Position numbers and translations under genes: made by a program. From CAVSRC01 sp963798195 (lineage in GTDB: Bacteria > Pseudomonadota > Alphaproteobacteria > Rhizobiales > Kaistiaceae), in NCBI GenBank assembly GCA_963798195.1, contig CAWCSF010000010.1, forward strand, positions 1,054,001 through 1,118,000: DNA of 64,000 bases. The letters are read 5' to 3'. Below the pieces are notes generated by a model that was not told the origin of the DNA, ran no database searches, and saw only the letters and a list, made by a program, of their open reading frames with translations. Below are positions 1 to 9,751 of this stretch, in pieces (the first letter of the stretch is position 1; each line of letters begins with the position of its first letter).

Positions 1-882
1 GATGGTGACGTTGTCAGCGACGGTGACACCCGGTCCGAAAAACACGTTCGGCTCGAGGCTGACGTCGCGCCCGAGCTTCGTGTCGTGGCTGAACCAGACC
101 GTGCTCGGCGCGGTCATGGTGACGCCGTCCGCCATCGCCGCATGCCGCGCGCGCCGCTGGAAGATGCCCTCGGCGACGGCAAGCTGGGCGCGATGGTCAA
201 CGCCAAGAACTTCCTCGGCGTCCCCCTCGATGGCAACCACCTTCAGTTTGCGGCCGTTCGCGAGCCGCACCAGATCGGTGAGGTAGTATTCACGCTTGGC
301 GTTGTCGTTCTTGATCCTCTTCAGCATCGGCGTGACCGCTTTGGAGAACGCCATGACGCCCGCGTTGCAGAAGCCGATGGCTTTCTCGTCGGGCGTCGCA
401 TCACCGAACTCGCGGATCGCGACCAGACGTTTGCCGTCCATGATCAGCCGGCCATAGCGCGCCGGATCGGACGGGCGGAAACCGAGGACGACGAGGTCGG
501 CGCCGCGCGACAGCGCACCGCGCATCTTCTTCAGCGTCGCCGCCGTCACCAGCGGCGTGTCGCCGTACATCACGAGGATATCGTCTGCATCCGCTGACAA
601 CGCCTTGCGTGCGGCCAGCACGGCATGGGCTGTGCCCAACCGCTCCTGCTGCACATAAGTCTCCGCGCCGGGCGCTGCCTTCGCCACGAACTTCGCCGTG
701 GCGTCCGCATTTGGGCCGACCACCACCGCCAGGCGCGTCACGCCGCCGGCCATCGCCGCCTTGAGTACATGGCCGAGCATCGGCAGGCCGGCGACGGTGT
801 GCATCACCTTGGGCAGCGCCGATTTCATTCGCGTGCCCTCGCCGGCCGCAAGGATGATGGCAAGGCAGGACCGCTTCGGCAT
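1..882 (-). CDS. glmU: GlmU, bifunctional UDP-GlcNAc synthesis enzyme, C-terminus cut by window edge
   Basis: Makes UDP-N-acetylglucosamine for peptidoglycan and LPS: acetylation of glucosamine-1-phosphate (C-terminal domain), then uridylyl transfer (N-terminal domain). The N-terminus reads MPKRSCLAIILAAGEGTRMK, the nucleotidyltransferase signature (LAAGxGTRM) followed by LPKVMH. The visible 294 codons cover the uridyltransferase domain and the first turns of the left-handed beta helix (DVSLEPNVFFGPGV). About 150 residues, including the acetyltransferase active site, lie outside the window. The start is the ATG at 882. Identification is from motif and order and is secure. Confidence 0.96.
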   Translation of the reverse strand, partial: MPKRSCLAIILAAGEGTRMKSALPKVMHTVAGLPMLGHVLKAAMAGGVTRLAVVVGPNADATAKFVAKAAPGAETYVQQERLGTAHAVLAARKALSADADDILVMYGDTPLVTAATLKKMRGALSRGADLVVLGFRPSDPARYGRLIMDGKRLVAIREFGDATPDEKAIGFCNAGVMAFSKAVTPMLKRIKNDNAKREYYLTDLVRLANGRKLKVVAIEGDAEEVLGVDHRAQLAVAEGIFQRRARHAAMADGVTMTAPSTVWFSHDTKLGRDVSLEPNVFFGPGVTVADNVTI

Positions 883-984
883 GGATGTCCCCGTGGGCTG
901 GATGGCGGAACTTACGGCCGGTGCCCTGTGGCCGAACAATGGCTCCGGCGGCGCAGGTGGGCATTCTAGCCCTGATTCGCCGTC

Positions 985-1723
985 CTAACCGATCTGGCTG
1001 AACACCGGAAAAGTCTCCAGCAGCCAGTACGACACGTCGGCGATGCCGCCCGTGATGAACAGGATGCCGGTCAGCACGAGCAGGCCGCCCATGGCCTTCT
1101 CGACCGTGCCGAGATGCGTGCGGAAGCGCCGCATGAATTGCAGGAACGGCCCGGAGAACAGCCCGGCGATGATGAACGGAATGCCGAGCCCCAGCGAATA
1201 GACCGCGAGCAGCCCTGCGCCGCGCGTCACCGTCTGCTCCGTCCCGGCAACCGCGAGAATGGCGGCCAGCACCGGCCCGATGCACGGCGTCCAGCCGAAC
1301 GCGAACGCCAGGCCCATGACATACGCGCCCACCGGCCCGGCCGCCTGGTTGCGCACCTGCACCCGCGCCTCCCGGCTGAGCAGCGCGATCCGGAACACGC
1401 CGAGGAAGTGCAGGCCCATGATGATGATGACCACCCCGCCCACCACCGACAGCACATCGAGGTGGCTGCGCACCAGTTGGCCCGACGGCCGAGGCGGCTG
1501 CGCCGAGCGCGACGAAGATCGTGGTGAAGCCGAGCACGAACGCGATCGACGAAACGAGAACCGTGCGCTTGGCGACCTGCGTGTCGCCGGTGCCGGTGAG
1601 CTGGTCGAGGCTGACGCCCGCCATATAGCAGAGATATGGCGGCACGAGCGGCAGGACGCAGGGCGAGAGAAACGAAACCAGCCCCGCGAGGGCGGCGCCT
1701 GTATGGGTTACGTCGATTGCCAT
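985..1723 (-). CDS. ccdA: CcdA-type thiol:disulfide interchange membrane protein (one frameshift)
   Basis: Carries reducing equivalents across the inner membrane for cytochrome c maturation or other periplasmic thiol reduction. The protein starts MAIDVTHTGAAL and has the first redox motif SPCVLPLVPPYL in a membrane helix, then the second, TPCIGPVL, in the middle; six hydrophobic segments are visible, as usual for the family. The frame breaks near 1481, where deleting one C from GGGCCAAC restores a continuous 245-residue protein (AVGQLVRSHL). Both cysteine motifs lie on the same restored chain. Start is ATG 1723; stop TAA next to the glmU start region. I treat the break as a sequence error. 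Confidence 0.88.
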
Positions 1724-1867
1724 GAAGCCGGGCCGGATCCTCGCTGTCGCCGGCCGGTTTATAGGCGCTCGCCCCCTCTCGCCACAGTCACCTTTGCGAG
1801 AGGCGGGTCGGGCAAATTGCCGCCCTCGGGGGCCGAAATCAGTCCAGAACCTCACCCGGCTTCGGTG

Positions 1868-2266
1868 GTGGGGGGGCGCCATTGTTCGCGACCGGCGCAG
1901 CCGGTGGGGTGCTCGGCCGCGCTAAAGGCAGCCCGCAAGGCGAGTGGTTGCTACTATTTGGGGTTCACCAAAACCTGCGCGGACGAAGCGCAACTCGCCA
2001 AGCCGACAGTTCCGGCCGGCGGGACGGGAGCCCAGGTTTCCGTGCTGGTCAATCTCACTGTCCGGGCTCAGGCGCGTGATGACGCCAATGCCGTCGGCAT
2101 CGTGACCGCAAACACGTGCATCGTTACCGATGCCTGCGTCGAGGCCAACGACGGCGTATGGTGTCGCGCCCGCTTCACCGATCGCGTGGGTTGGCTAAGG
2201 AAGCTCGCGCTCAGGCAGGGCCAATGGCCCGTGGTGACCTTCGTCAATCAATGCGCAAAACAGTGA
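1868..2266 (+). CDS. Hypothetical protein with SH3-like (SH3b) C-terminal domain, start uncertain
   Basis: The last 75 residues resemble a bacterial SH3 domain: a LTVRAQ strand where families have LNVRSGP, a variable loop, then DGVWCRARFTDRVGWLR, which matches the W..V....GW pattern. Such domains usually sit in exported proteins that bind the cell wall. No ATG or signal peptide is found upstream; GTG 1868 is the first usable start in frame and follows a run of seven Gs, so a lost or gained base could hide the true N-terminus. Four cysteines suggest an oxidising compartment. The reading frame is well supported near the stop and poorly supported at the start. Confidence 0.45.
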   Translation: MGGRHCSRPAQPVGCSAALKAARKASGCYYLGFTKTCADEAQLAKPTVPAGGTGAQVSVLVNLTVRAQARDDANAVGIVTANTCIVTDACVEANDGVWCRARFTDRVGWLRKLALRQGQWPVVTFVNQCAKQ

Positions 2267-2311
2267 GCCCGGTCCCGGGCCGCACATGAGTTTGCGTGCT
2301 GTTCGGCCCCT

Positions 2312-3115
2312 TCACCCGCTTGCCTTCATCCGTTCCATGACGCGCAGGAACGGTTCTGAGGATACGCCCGCCCCCCCGACGAACGGCCGATCCATCGCGA
2401 TCATCAGCACAAAAACCAGCGCGACGGACAGCGCCAGCATGTCCACCATCAACAGATGACCGCGCCAACTGGGCAGGCCGAAGAACAGCGCCAGACCGAC
2501 GGTCACGATAGCGCCGGCCGTCACGACACCCCAGACCAGCCCACCGAGCCCTTGGTCCGTGGTGAATATCCGCGCGCGGCGCGCGTCGGTCAGGTCGTCC
2601 AGTTGCCGCAAGGCCATCGTAAGCATGATCTTCTCGCTTTCGGTGGCCGGTTCGAAGGTCGACAGGAGTTCGAGCATCAACTTTGATTGACGCCAGCCCG
2701 GCTCCTGCCAGCCGGTCTCCGGCGACACGCCGCGTTCCATTTCCGGCCACTCGTCCTCGGTCACCGTCCGCGCGTATTCGGTGACCAGCGCGCGCACGGA
2801 CGTCGCGATGTCTGCTGGCAGGCCGCCGACGGATCCATAGACGTCGCCGACCGAGCCGGCCTCGGTTTCCACCGCGACACCGGCGCGCTCATGGCGCTCC
2901 AGCACCAGGATCGCGATCGACGCCAGCAGGACCGCGTACACGACTCCGACAACGGCAATCAGGAAGCCCGCGACCTCGTTCAGCTTGTGACGCGACTCGA
3001 AGGCCCAGATCCTGTGCAGGATGAACTGCGCAGCCGTGGTCACCGCCATCACGCCCGCGCATACGACGAGCGCCATGCCCCACGTCGGCGTGGCATTCAG
3101 CAGATCGGTCAGCAT
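2312..3115 (-). CDS. DUF4239 (bestrophin-like) membrane protein
   Basis: 267 residues starting MLTDLLNATPTWG. Two membrane segments lie in the first 80 residues (ALVVCAGVMAVTTAA; GFLIAVVGVVYAVLLASIAI) and two near the C-terminus, with a soluble middle of about 120 residues containing EDEWPEMERG. This layout, and the GFLIAVVGVVYAVLLA segment, match the DUF4239 family, which is distantly related to bestrophin channels; function is unknown. Start ATG 3115 was chosen because the upstream in-frame extension is charged, low-complexity and antisense to nothing useful. It stands alone between the SH3-like gene and moaA. Confidence 0.75.
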   Translation of the reverse strand: MLTDLLNATPTWGMALVVCAGVMAVTTAAQFILHRIWAFESRHKLNEVAGFLIAVVGVVYAVLLASIAILVLERHERAGVAVETEAGSVGDVYGSVGGLPADIATSVRALVTEYARTVTEDEWPEMERGVSPETGWQEPGWRQSKLMLELLSTFEPATESEKIMLTMALRQLDDLTDARRARIFTTDQGLGGLVWGVVTAGAIVTVGLALFFGLPSWRGHLLMVDMLALSVALVFVLMIAMDRPFVGGAGVSSEPFLRVMERMKASG

Positions 3116-3201
3116 TGGCGCCCCGCCCTCCGAAAACTCGCCTGTTGGCGGGCGCGACTGTACCGGGCACCGGCCGATGGAACCAGTGCGTGCAGGCGGC
3201 G

Positions 3202-4228
3202 CTAGCCGCCCGTCATGCTCATGTGGCGGGAAACGGCGGGCCGCTGGTGGTCGCGGTCGATGATGAAGTCGTGCCCCTTGGGCTTTCGGCCGATGGCCTC
3301 GTCGATGGCGGCGTGGAGCAGGTCGTCGCCTTCCGAGGCGCGAAGCGGCGCGCGCAGGTCGGCGGCGTCCTCCTGGCCGAGGCACATGAAGAGCGTGCCG
3401 GTGCAGGTCACGCGCACCCGGTTGCAGCTCTCGCAGAAATTGTGGGTCAGCGGCGTGATGAAGCCGAGCCGCCCGCCGGTCTCGGCGATACGCACATAGC
3501 GCGCCGGGCCGCCCGTCTTGTAGGGGATGTCCTCCAGCGTCCAGCGTCGCGCCAGGTCGGCGCGCACCGCGCTCAGCGGCAGGTACTGGTCGGTGCGGTC
3601 GGCCTCGACCTCGCCGAGCGGCATGGTCTCGATCAGCGTCAGGTCCATGCCCTCGCCGTGCGTCCAGCGGATCAGATCGTCGATCTCGTGCTCATTCACG
3701 CCCTTGAGCGCCACCGCGTTGATCTTGACGTGAAGGCCCGCGGCGCGCGCCGCCGCGATGCCGTCCAGCACCTTCGGCAGGTCGCCCCAGCGGGTGATCT
3801 CGTGGAACTTCGACCGGGTCCAGCGTGTCGACCGAAACGTTGATCCGCTTCACCCCGGCATCGACGAGCTCGGTCGCATAGCGCGCGAGCTGCGACCCGT
3901 TGGTGGTCAGCGTCAGCTCGTCGAGATCGCCCGAGCGCAGGTGCCGCGACAGCGAGCGCACCAGCGACATGATGTTCTTGCGTACCAGCGGCTCGCCGCC
4001 GGTCAGGCGCAGCTTGCGCACGCCGCGCGCGACGAAGGCGGAGCACAGCCGGTCCAGCTCCTCGAGGCTGAGCACGTCCTTCTTCGGCAGGAAGGTCATG
4101 TCTTCCGCCATGCAATAGACGCAGCGGAAATCGCACCGGTCGGTCACCGACACGCGCAGATAGGTGATCGCCCGCGCGAACGGGTCGATGAGCGGCGATC
4201 GGACTGCGAGAGGGGCCGGAATGTCCAT
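3202..4228 (-). CDS. moaA: MoaA, GTP 3',8-cyclase of molybdenum cofactor synthesis (one frameshift)
   Basis: Radical-SAM enzyme for the first step of molybdopterin synthesis. The N-terminal cluster motif CDFRCVYC and LTGGEPLVR are present, as is the second cluster [11 protein letters not shown]...C near the C-terminus, and the chain ends in the GlyGly that MoaA needs for activity. Frame breaks near 3811: removing one base of CTTCGACC restores [19 protein letters not shown], giving about 341 residues, a normal length. Start ATG 4228; a GTG nine bases upstream (4237) is an alternative. No other mo-cofactor gene is in view. Confidence 0.9.
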
Positions 4229-4323
4229 GTGTGCCACTATGTAACGCGAAACGCCTATCGATCAATCCGGCCGGACATATCGCTCCCCCGAGTAACGGAA
4301 GCGCGAAACATCATGTCACAGAA

Positions 4324-5320
4324 TCAAAGGGTTACGGGCTCGGGGTAACACCCCTGGCCGATTGCCCGCCGACGCACCAGCGCCAGGACCATGTCGATGG
4401 CCGGCGTTTCCTCGCCCACCAGCCGCCCGAGCTCCTGCACCGCGGTCACCAGCGCGTCGATCTCCATCGCCCGCCCGCGCTCCAGATCCTGAAGCATCGA
4501 TGTCTTGTGGGCGCCTACGTTCTTCGCGCCCTCGATGCGCTTGTCGACGCCGATCGGGAAGCGGATGCCGAGCTTTTCGGCGATGGCCTGCGCCTCCACC
4601 ATCATGGCACGCACGACGCCGCGCGAATTCGGCGTCGATGACGATCTGTTCCAGCGTGTAGCCGGTCAGCGCCGAAATCGGATTGAACGACAGGTTGCCC
4701 CAGAGCTTCACCCAGATCTCGTTGCGGATGTCGGCACGCACCGGCGCCTGCAACCCGGCAGCGACCAGCTCCGCCGCCAGCGCGGCCACCCGCTCCGATT
4801 TTTCGCCCGATGGCTCACCCAGCGTGAAACGCCTTCCATCGACATGGCGGATGACGCCCGGCGCTTCGACCTCCGCCGCCGGATAGACGACACATCCGAT
4901 GGCGCGCTCCGGCCCGAACCGCTCCCAGATGAGCCCGCCGGGATCGACGGCTTCGATGCGCCGGCCGTCGAGGGGCCCGCCGTGCTTGTAGAAATACCAC
5001 CAGGGCACGCCGTTCTGCATCGTCACGACGGCCGTCTTCGGGCCGAGCAGCGGCGTCATGGCATCCAGTGCCGCGCCGATGGAATGCGCCTTCAGCGTGA
5101 CCAGCACATAATCCTGCTCGCCGAGATCGGCCGCGTTCGCGCTTGCTTGGATACGGTGCGTGGTCTCGGTGCCGCCTTCGATCAGGGTGAGGCCGCTGGC
5201 GCGGATCGCGTCGAGATGCGCGCCCCGCGCCACCAGCGACGGCTTAACCCGGCCTGCCGCCGCGAGATGCGCGGCGAGGTAGCCGCCGACCGCCCCTGCC
5301 CCGAAGACGCAGACGCGCAT
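4324..5320 (-). CDS. PanE/ApbA-family 2-dehydropantoate 2-reductase (one frameshift)
   Basis: NADPH-dependent ketoacid reductase family. N-terminal Rossmann motif [14 protein letters not shown], central [13 protein letters not shown] and TMQNGVPWW, and the family core [20 protein letters not shown]. The C-terminal helical domain ([24 protein letters not shown]) is in another frame; the break lies near 4622 and is repaired by dropping one base of GCGCGGCG, giving about 331 residues. Its start lies 3 bases downstream of the restored stop of the CoA ligase, so the two are probably cotranscribed. The context is catabolic rather than pantothenate synthesis, so the substrate may be another 2-oxoacid; I give no symbol. 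Confidence 0.82.
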
Positions 5321-5323
5321 CGC

Positions 5324-6835
5324 CTAGAGGCCCGAGCTTGGCGGCAAGCCCGATGCGCTGCAGCTTGCCCGTGGCGCCCTTCGGAATCTCGTCCAGAATC
5401 AATACCTTGCGCGGCACCTTGAAATCGGCGAGGCGCGTTGCCGCAAAGGCGCGGATGTCGCCCTCCACCGCCATCATGCCTTCGCGCAGCACCACCGCCG
5501 CGGCGACGTCCTCGCCCAGCTTGTCGTGCGGCATGGCAAAGGTGACCACCTGCGCGACCGCCGGGTGGTCCATCAGCACCTCGTCGACCTCGAGCGGCGA
5601 AATCTTCTCGCCGCCGCGATTGATGATCTCCTTCAGCCGGCCGGTGACGCGCACATAGCCGTCGGCATCCATCGTCCCCTGGTCGCCGGTATGGAACCAG
5701 CCATGCGCGAACGCGGTCTCGTTGGCGTCCGGATTCTTCTCGTAGCCGGCGGTCACGTTCGGTCCGCGGATGACGATCTCGCCCTCGCCCCCGGCCGGCA
5801 GGAACGAGCCGTCTGTCGCCATGATGCCGACCTCGGGTCCGGCGGCGCGCCCGACGCTGCCGGGCTTGCGCTCGGCCGGCGGCAGCGGGTTGGACGTCAT
5901 CTGGTGGGCCGCCTCGGTCATCCCGTAGGATTCGATCACCGGGCAGCCGAAGGTCGCTTCGAGTTCGGCCATCACCTGCGCCGGCAGCGAGGCCGACGAC
6001 GAACGGATCAGCCGCAGCCTGCTCGCCGCGAGCGCGTCGGCGTTGCGCGCCGCGCGCGCCAGGATCGCCTGATGCATGGTTGGCACGGCCGTGTACCAGG
6101 TGGGCGTAGCCTCGCCCATCCAGGCAAAGAAACGCAGCGCATTGAATCCCGGCGTGCAGAACACGCTGCCGCCGGCCGCCAGCGACGACAGCACAGCCGC
6201 GATCAGGCCGTGGATGTGAAACAGCGGCATGATGTTCAGGCAGCGATCGTCCGGCTTCAGCGCAATCGCAGCGCCGATGTGGCGTGCCGACGCCGCAACA
6301 TTCGCGTGCGGAAGCGGCACCAGCTTCGGCCGCGACGTGGTGCCGGACGTGTGCAGTAGCAGCGCGATGTCGCCGTCCTGCGCCGCGCCGGTCGTCCGCG
6401 GCGGCGCCGACGGAGGGCCCGTCGATGGTGAAGGTGCCAGCCGGTTCAGCCGCGTCGAAACTCAGCCGCAGGATCGCGATGCCGAGCTTCTCAGCGACGG
6501 CGACGGCCGGACCGGCTTCGTCCTTGCCGACGACGATAGCCTTGGCGCCGATGTCGCTCAGATAGAATTCCAGTTCCTCCGCCCGATAGGCCGGGTTGAG
6601 CGGCGCGGTGGTGGCGCAGGCCGCAACCGAGACGAAGGCTGAGGCCATCTCCGGCCCGTTCGGCAGGATGATGGCGATGCGGTCGTTACGGCCGAGGCCG
6701 AGACCGTTCAGCGCTGGCGGCCGTCGCGCGCATGTGCTCGCGCAAGCCGCCATGGGTCAACGTCGGCCGCTCGGGCGCGGAGATCGCCGGCGCGTCGTCG
6801 GCGCCCGCCACCAGCCGTTCGACGATGTCAGCCAA
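5324..6835 (-). CDS. Acyl-CoA synthetase of the oxalate-CoA ligase type (three frameshifts)
   Basis: ANL-superfamily enzyme that adenylates a carboxylate and forms its CoA thioester. The P-loop [10 protein letters not shown], the [11 protein letters not shown] motif, GWFHTGDQG, and [16 protein letters not shown] are all present with a C-terminal [11 protein letters not shown] lysine. The wording [12 protein letters not shown] and [14 protein letters not shown] is closest in memory to plant AAE3 / yeast Pcs60 oxalate-CoA ligases. Three single-base insertions are inferred, near 5333, 6417 and 6714; corrected length is about 503 residues. TTG 6835 is the likely start, overlapping the stop of the FAH gene. 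ATG 6868 is an alternative. Substrate is inference. Confidence 0.8.
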
Positions 6836-7534
6836 CCCGCACCTCGATGTCTCCCAGTCCATCGACATGGCCGCGCATCGTGTCGCCGCGCTGAATTGCG
6901 CCGACGCCCGACGGCGTGCCCGAGTAGATCAGGTCGCCGGGCCGCAGCGTGAACAGGCCGGAGAGATAGGCGATCATCTCCGGCACCTTCCAGATCATCT
7001 GGTTGAGGTCGCCGGTCTGCCTCCGAGCGCCATTGACGTCCAGCGTGATCGCGCCTGCTGCCGGATGGCCGACCGCGCTCACCGGATGCAGCGGGCCGCA
7101 GGGCGCCGGCTGCCTCGAAAGCCTTCGCCACTTCCCACGGACGTCGCAGCTCCTTCGCCGTGTCCTGCAGGTCGCGCCGGGTCATGTCGATGCCGACGGC
7201 ATAGCCGAAGACGTGGTCAAGCGCGCTCGCCGACCGGAATATCGGTGCCGCCCTTCTCGAGCGCCACCACCATCTCGATCTCGTGGTGCACGTCCTTGGA
7301 GGCCGAAGGGTAGGGAAACCTGCCGTCGAGAACCAGCGTGTTCGGGTTCTTCTGGAAGAAGAACGGCGCCTCCTTGTTCGGGTCGCCGCCCATCTCGACC
7401 GCGTGAGCGGCGTAGTTGCGCCCGACGCAGTAGATGCGGTGGACGGGGAACAGGAGGTCGCTGCCGGCGACCGGCAACGCCGGTTGCGGCTGCGGCTCGA
7501 CCGCATAGCGCGGGCCGCTGGTCTGAACGTTCAT
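6828..7534 (-). CDS. Fumarylacetoacetate hydrolase family protein (two frameshifts)
   Basis: FAH-fold enzyme, a metal-dependent C-C hydrolase, decarboxylase or isomerase acting on 2-oxoacids. Motifs: [15 protein letters not shown] near the N-terminus, the metal ligands [17 protein letters not shown], and the C-terminal [13 protein letters not shown]. Breaks near 7094 (GGGCC for GGCC) and 7230 (GGCG for GCG) are both repaired by removing one base, giving about 234 residues, typical of bacterial members. Start ATG 7534 has GGGAG six bases upstream. It is followed by the CoA ligase and PanE-like reductase genes with overlapping or near-touching ends, suggesting one small catabolic operon. Confidence 0.86.
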
Positions 7535-7631
7535 GTTTGGCTCCCGTGGGGGCACGACCGGGACCGGCCGCCTCCCGCCCCCATGCCATATCAGCCGGTG
7601 CGGGGCAATCGCTCGCGCCGCGGTCCCGTGC

Positions 7632-7895
7632 CTAGAAGTGCAGCATCCGATAGAGCACGCCGATCAGGAATATGCCGCCGATATACGGCAACCATTTCTT
7701 GACCGCCGGGCTTCGCAGGAGCGACTGGCGCGGCTTGTCTCCGCGTGTCTTCTGCCAGCTTTCGGCGTCCATCTGTTCTAGCCAGATCCGCGCTTCCGAG
7801 CGTTTTTCCGGCGTAAAGCGCCCAAACATCAGGTCGGACCGCACCCGGTCACGACCCATTTCCCGGAATTCCTTGCGATAGTCAGCCGAAGCCAT
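7632..7895 (-). CDS. Small membrane-anchored hypothetical protein
   Basis: 87 residues, not recognised. The first 65 are charged and probably cytoplasmic (REFREMGRDRVRSDLMFGRF; EARIWLEQMDAESWQKTRGD); the last 20 form one hydrophobic helix (WLPYIGGIFLIGVLYRMLHF), so it is probably tail-anchored. It lies between the MFS gene and the FAH operon on the same strand with about 100 bases on either side, so may be its own unit. Confidence 0.6.
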   Translation of the reverse strand: MASADYRKEFREMGRDRVRSDLMFGRFTPEKRSEARIWLEQMDAESWQKTRGDKPRQSLLRSPAVKKWLPYIGGIFLIGVLYRMLHF

Positions 7896-7998
7896 GAAAT
7901 GCGCCTGTGAGGGATTGTGGTTGTGCGCACCTTACTCCTGACGACGGTACGGCGAAATGGCTGCCGGCCTGCCAATCGGGCTCAAGTATACGAGCGTT

Positions 7999-9184
7999 TC
8001 AGGCGACGGTGGCCGGCCTCGCCCTCGGCGGGTCGAGAAAGCGCGCAAAGGCCAGTGCGATGATCGGCATGGGCAGGAACATCGCGAAAGACACGCGGAT
8101 TCCGTAGCGCGAGGCGACGAACCCGAAAAGCGGCGGCGCCACGAAAGCGAGGACCGTCTGCAGCGTTGAGAACGACGCAACGTTCACGGATGCCGGGCGG
8201 TCGCCGAGACGCGCCACGGCCGAGAGAGCCTGCGGATGGACCGTGCTGATGCCGAAGCCGATCAGCGCAAACCCGGCGAGCGCCGCCGCGCACGGACCAT
8301 GCGGCCACGACCAGCCCCAGTCCCACGAAGGAAACCACCGACAGCGCCATCGCCACCCGCACCGGCCCGAACCGGTCGATCAGCGTATCGGCAAGAAAGC
8401 GTCCGGTGATCTGTGCCGTTACGATCGCCGGCAGGGCAAGCGTTGCGATCCAGCCGATTGCGGTGAAGTCGTCGCGAAGATAGATAACGGACCAGTTGCG
8501 CGTGCTCCCCTCCAGTACGATGCCGGAGCATGCAAAGGCGATCACCAGCAAGACGCTGAATGTCGGCAGCGCCAGCCGCCTCCGCGGACCGGCGTCGCCC
8601 TTGTGCGCGCGCGGCGGGCTCTCTTGAAGCGGCCCGACCAGCAGGATCGTTACCAGGTTGAGGAAGACGAACATCATCAGGAAATGCATCGTCGGCGGAA
8701 TACCAGCCGCGACCGCGACGGTTCCCACCAGCGAGGCAAAAAGGAAGCCAACCCCCCAGGTACCATGACACCGGTTGATCAGGCGCTTGCCGGTGGCCGC
8801 CTCGACCCGGTCGGCCTCGACGTTCATGGTGATGTTGCAGCTGGTCAGGCCGAAGCCGAAGAGAAAGAGCGTGCCGAACAGCGTCGGCGTGTTCACCGCC
8901 AGCGAAGCAAGCACCAGCGCGCAGGAGAAGAACGGCAGCGCGATCAGCAGGCTCCGTCGTGTCCCGCTGCGCTCGATCACGCGGCTGACGATCAGCGAAC
9001 CGATAAAAACGCCGCACGGAAGGCCAACCAGCGCCAGGCCGAGATCGGCCTCGCTGAGGCCCATCGCGAGCCGCAGTTCGGCGATGCGCGAGAACAGGGT
9101 CCCGACCGTGGATCCATGCACGGCAAAGATGAGCGCGATCGCGACGCGGCGCGGATCGTTTAGGAAGTGCCGCAGCACATTCAC
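7999..9184 (-). CDS. Major facilitator superfamily transporter (one frameshift)
   Basis: About 394 residues after repair, with 12 predicted membrane helices. N-terminal half begins MNVLRHFLNDPRRVAIALIF and contains ERSGTRRSLLIALPFF after helix 2 (the MFS loop 2-3 region) and NVEADRVEAATGKRLINRCH, a wording I associate with the YbjJ/fucose-permease-like branch. The frame breaks near 8285 in a GCGGCGGCG tract; removing one base gives RGALAGFALIGFGISTVHPQAL and runs to the stop at 7999. The substrate cannot be told from sequence. It stands alone, with its 5' end next to tRNA-Lys. Confidence 0.85.
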
Positions 9185-9215
9185 GGGGCGGGCTCGATTC
9201 GGTTGGCACTGTTTC

Positions 9216-9291
9216 TGGTGAGCGCGTCGGGGCTCGAACCCGAGACCTACTGATTAAAAGTCAGTTGCTCTACCAGCTGAGCTACGCGCTC
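9216..9291 (-). tRNA. tRNA-Lys (anticodon UUU)
   Basis: Read on the minus strand the gene starts GAGCGCGTAGCTCAG and folds into a full cloverleaf: acceptor GAGCGCG/CGCGCTC, anticodon stem ACTGA/TCAGT with loop CTTTTAA (anticodon TTT), T stem TCGGG/CCCGA with TTCGAGC loop. A73 is followed by an encoded CCA at 9216-9218. Confidence 0.97.
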
Positions 9292-9357
9292 CAGCGCCAC
9301 GGGGCGGGAAGTGCCGCGGACCCTATAAGTGGCCCGGAATTGGGTCAACCAAAGACT

Positions 9358-9594
9358 CTAGAACGCCTTGAACACCGGGATCGTCCGCGTGTCGCGGATG
9401 CCGTCGATCGGCTGCACCTTCTCGGTGACGAAATGGCCGATGTCGGCGTCCTCCGGCAGGTAGAATTTGACCAGCAGGTCGTAGTCACCGGCCGTCGAGT
9501 AGATCTCGGAGGCGATCTCCGCGTCAGCGATCGATCCGGCAACCTGATAGGCCTTGCCGAGATTGCATTTGATCTGCACGAATAACGCCTTCAT
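9358..9594 (-). CDS. Stand-alone Lrp/AsnC ligand-binding (RAM) domain protein
   Basis: 78 residues starting MKALFVQIKCNLGKAYQVA. The whole protein equals the C-terminal effector-binding domain of Lrp/AsnC regulators (AEIYS..GDYDLLVKFYL..D..HFV...VQPIDGIRDTRT) with no helix-turn-helix. Such single-domain forms assemble as rings and can bind small molecules or hetero-oligomerise with full-length Lrp. Start ATG 9594, preceded by a GGGGC stretch. It is divergent from the DUF4864 gene, with 157 bases between them. Confidence 0.85.
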   Translation of the reverse strand: MKALFVQIKCNLGKAYQVAGSIADAEIASEIYSTAGDYDLLVKFYLPEDADIGHFVTEKVQPIDGIRDTRTIPVFKAF

Positions 9595-9751
9595 GTCTGC
9601 CCCGATGGCTCGATTTGAGGTGCAGAAGACACCAGAACCGGCGCCGGGGCACAAGGGCAAAGAACGCCAGCCTCGAAATTTGGCGGAACGGGCGGAAACC
9701 TTTTGCTCGATTTGTCCGCGTATCCCTGTCATCAGGACGGAGAAACGAACC

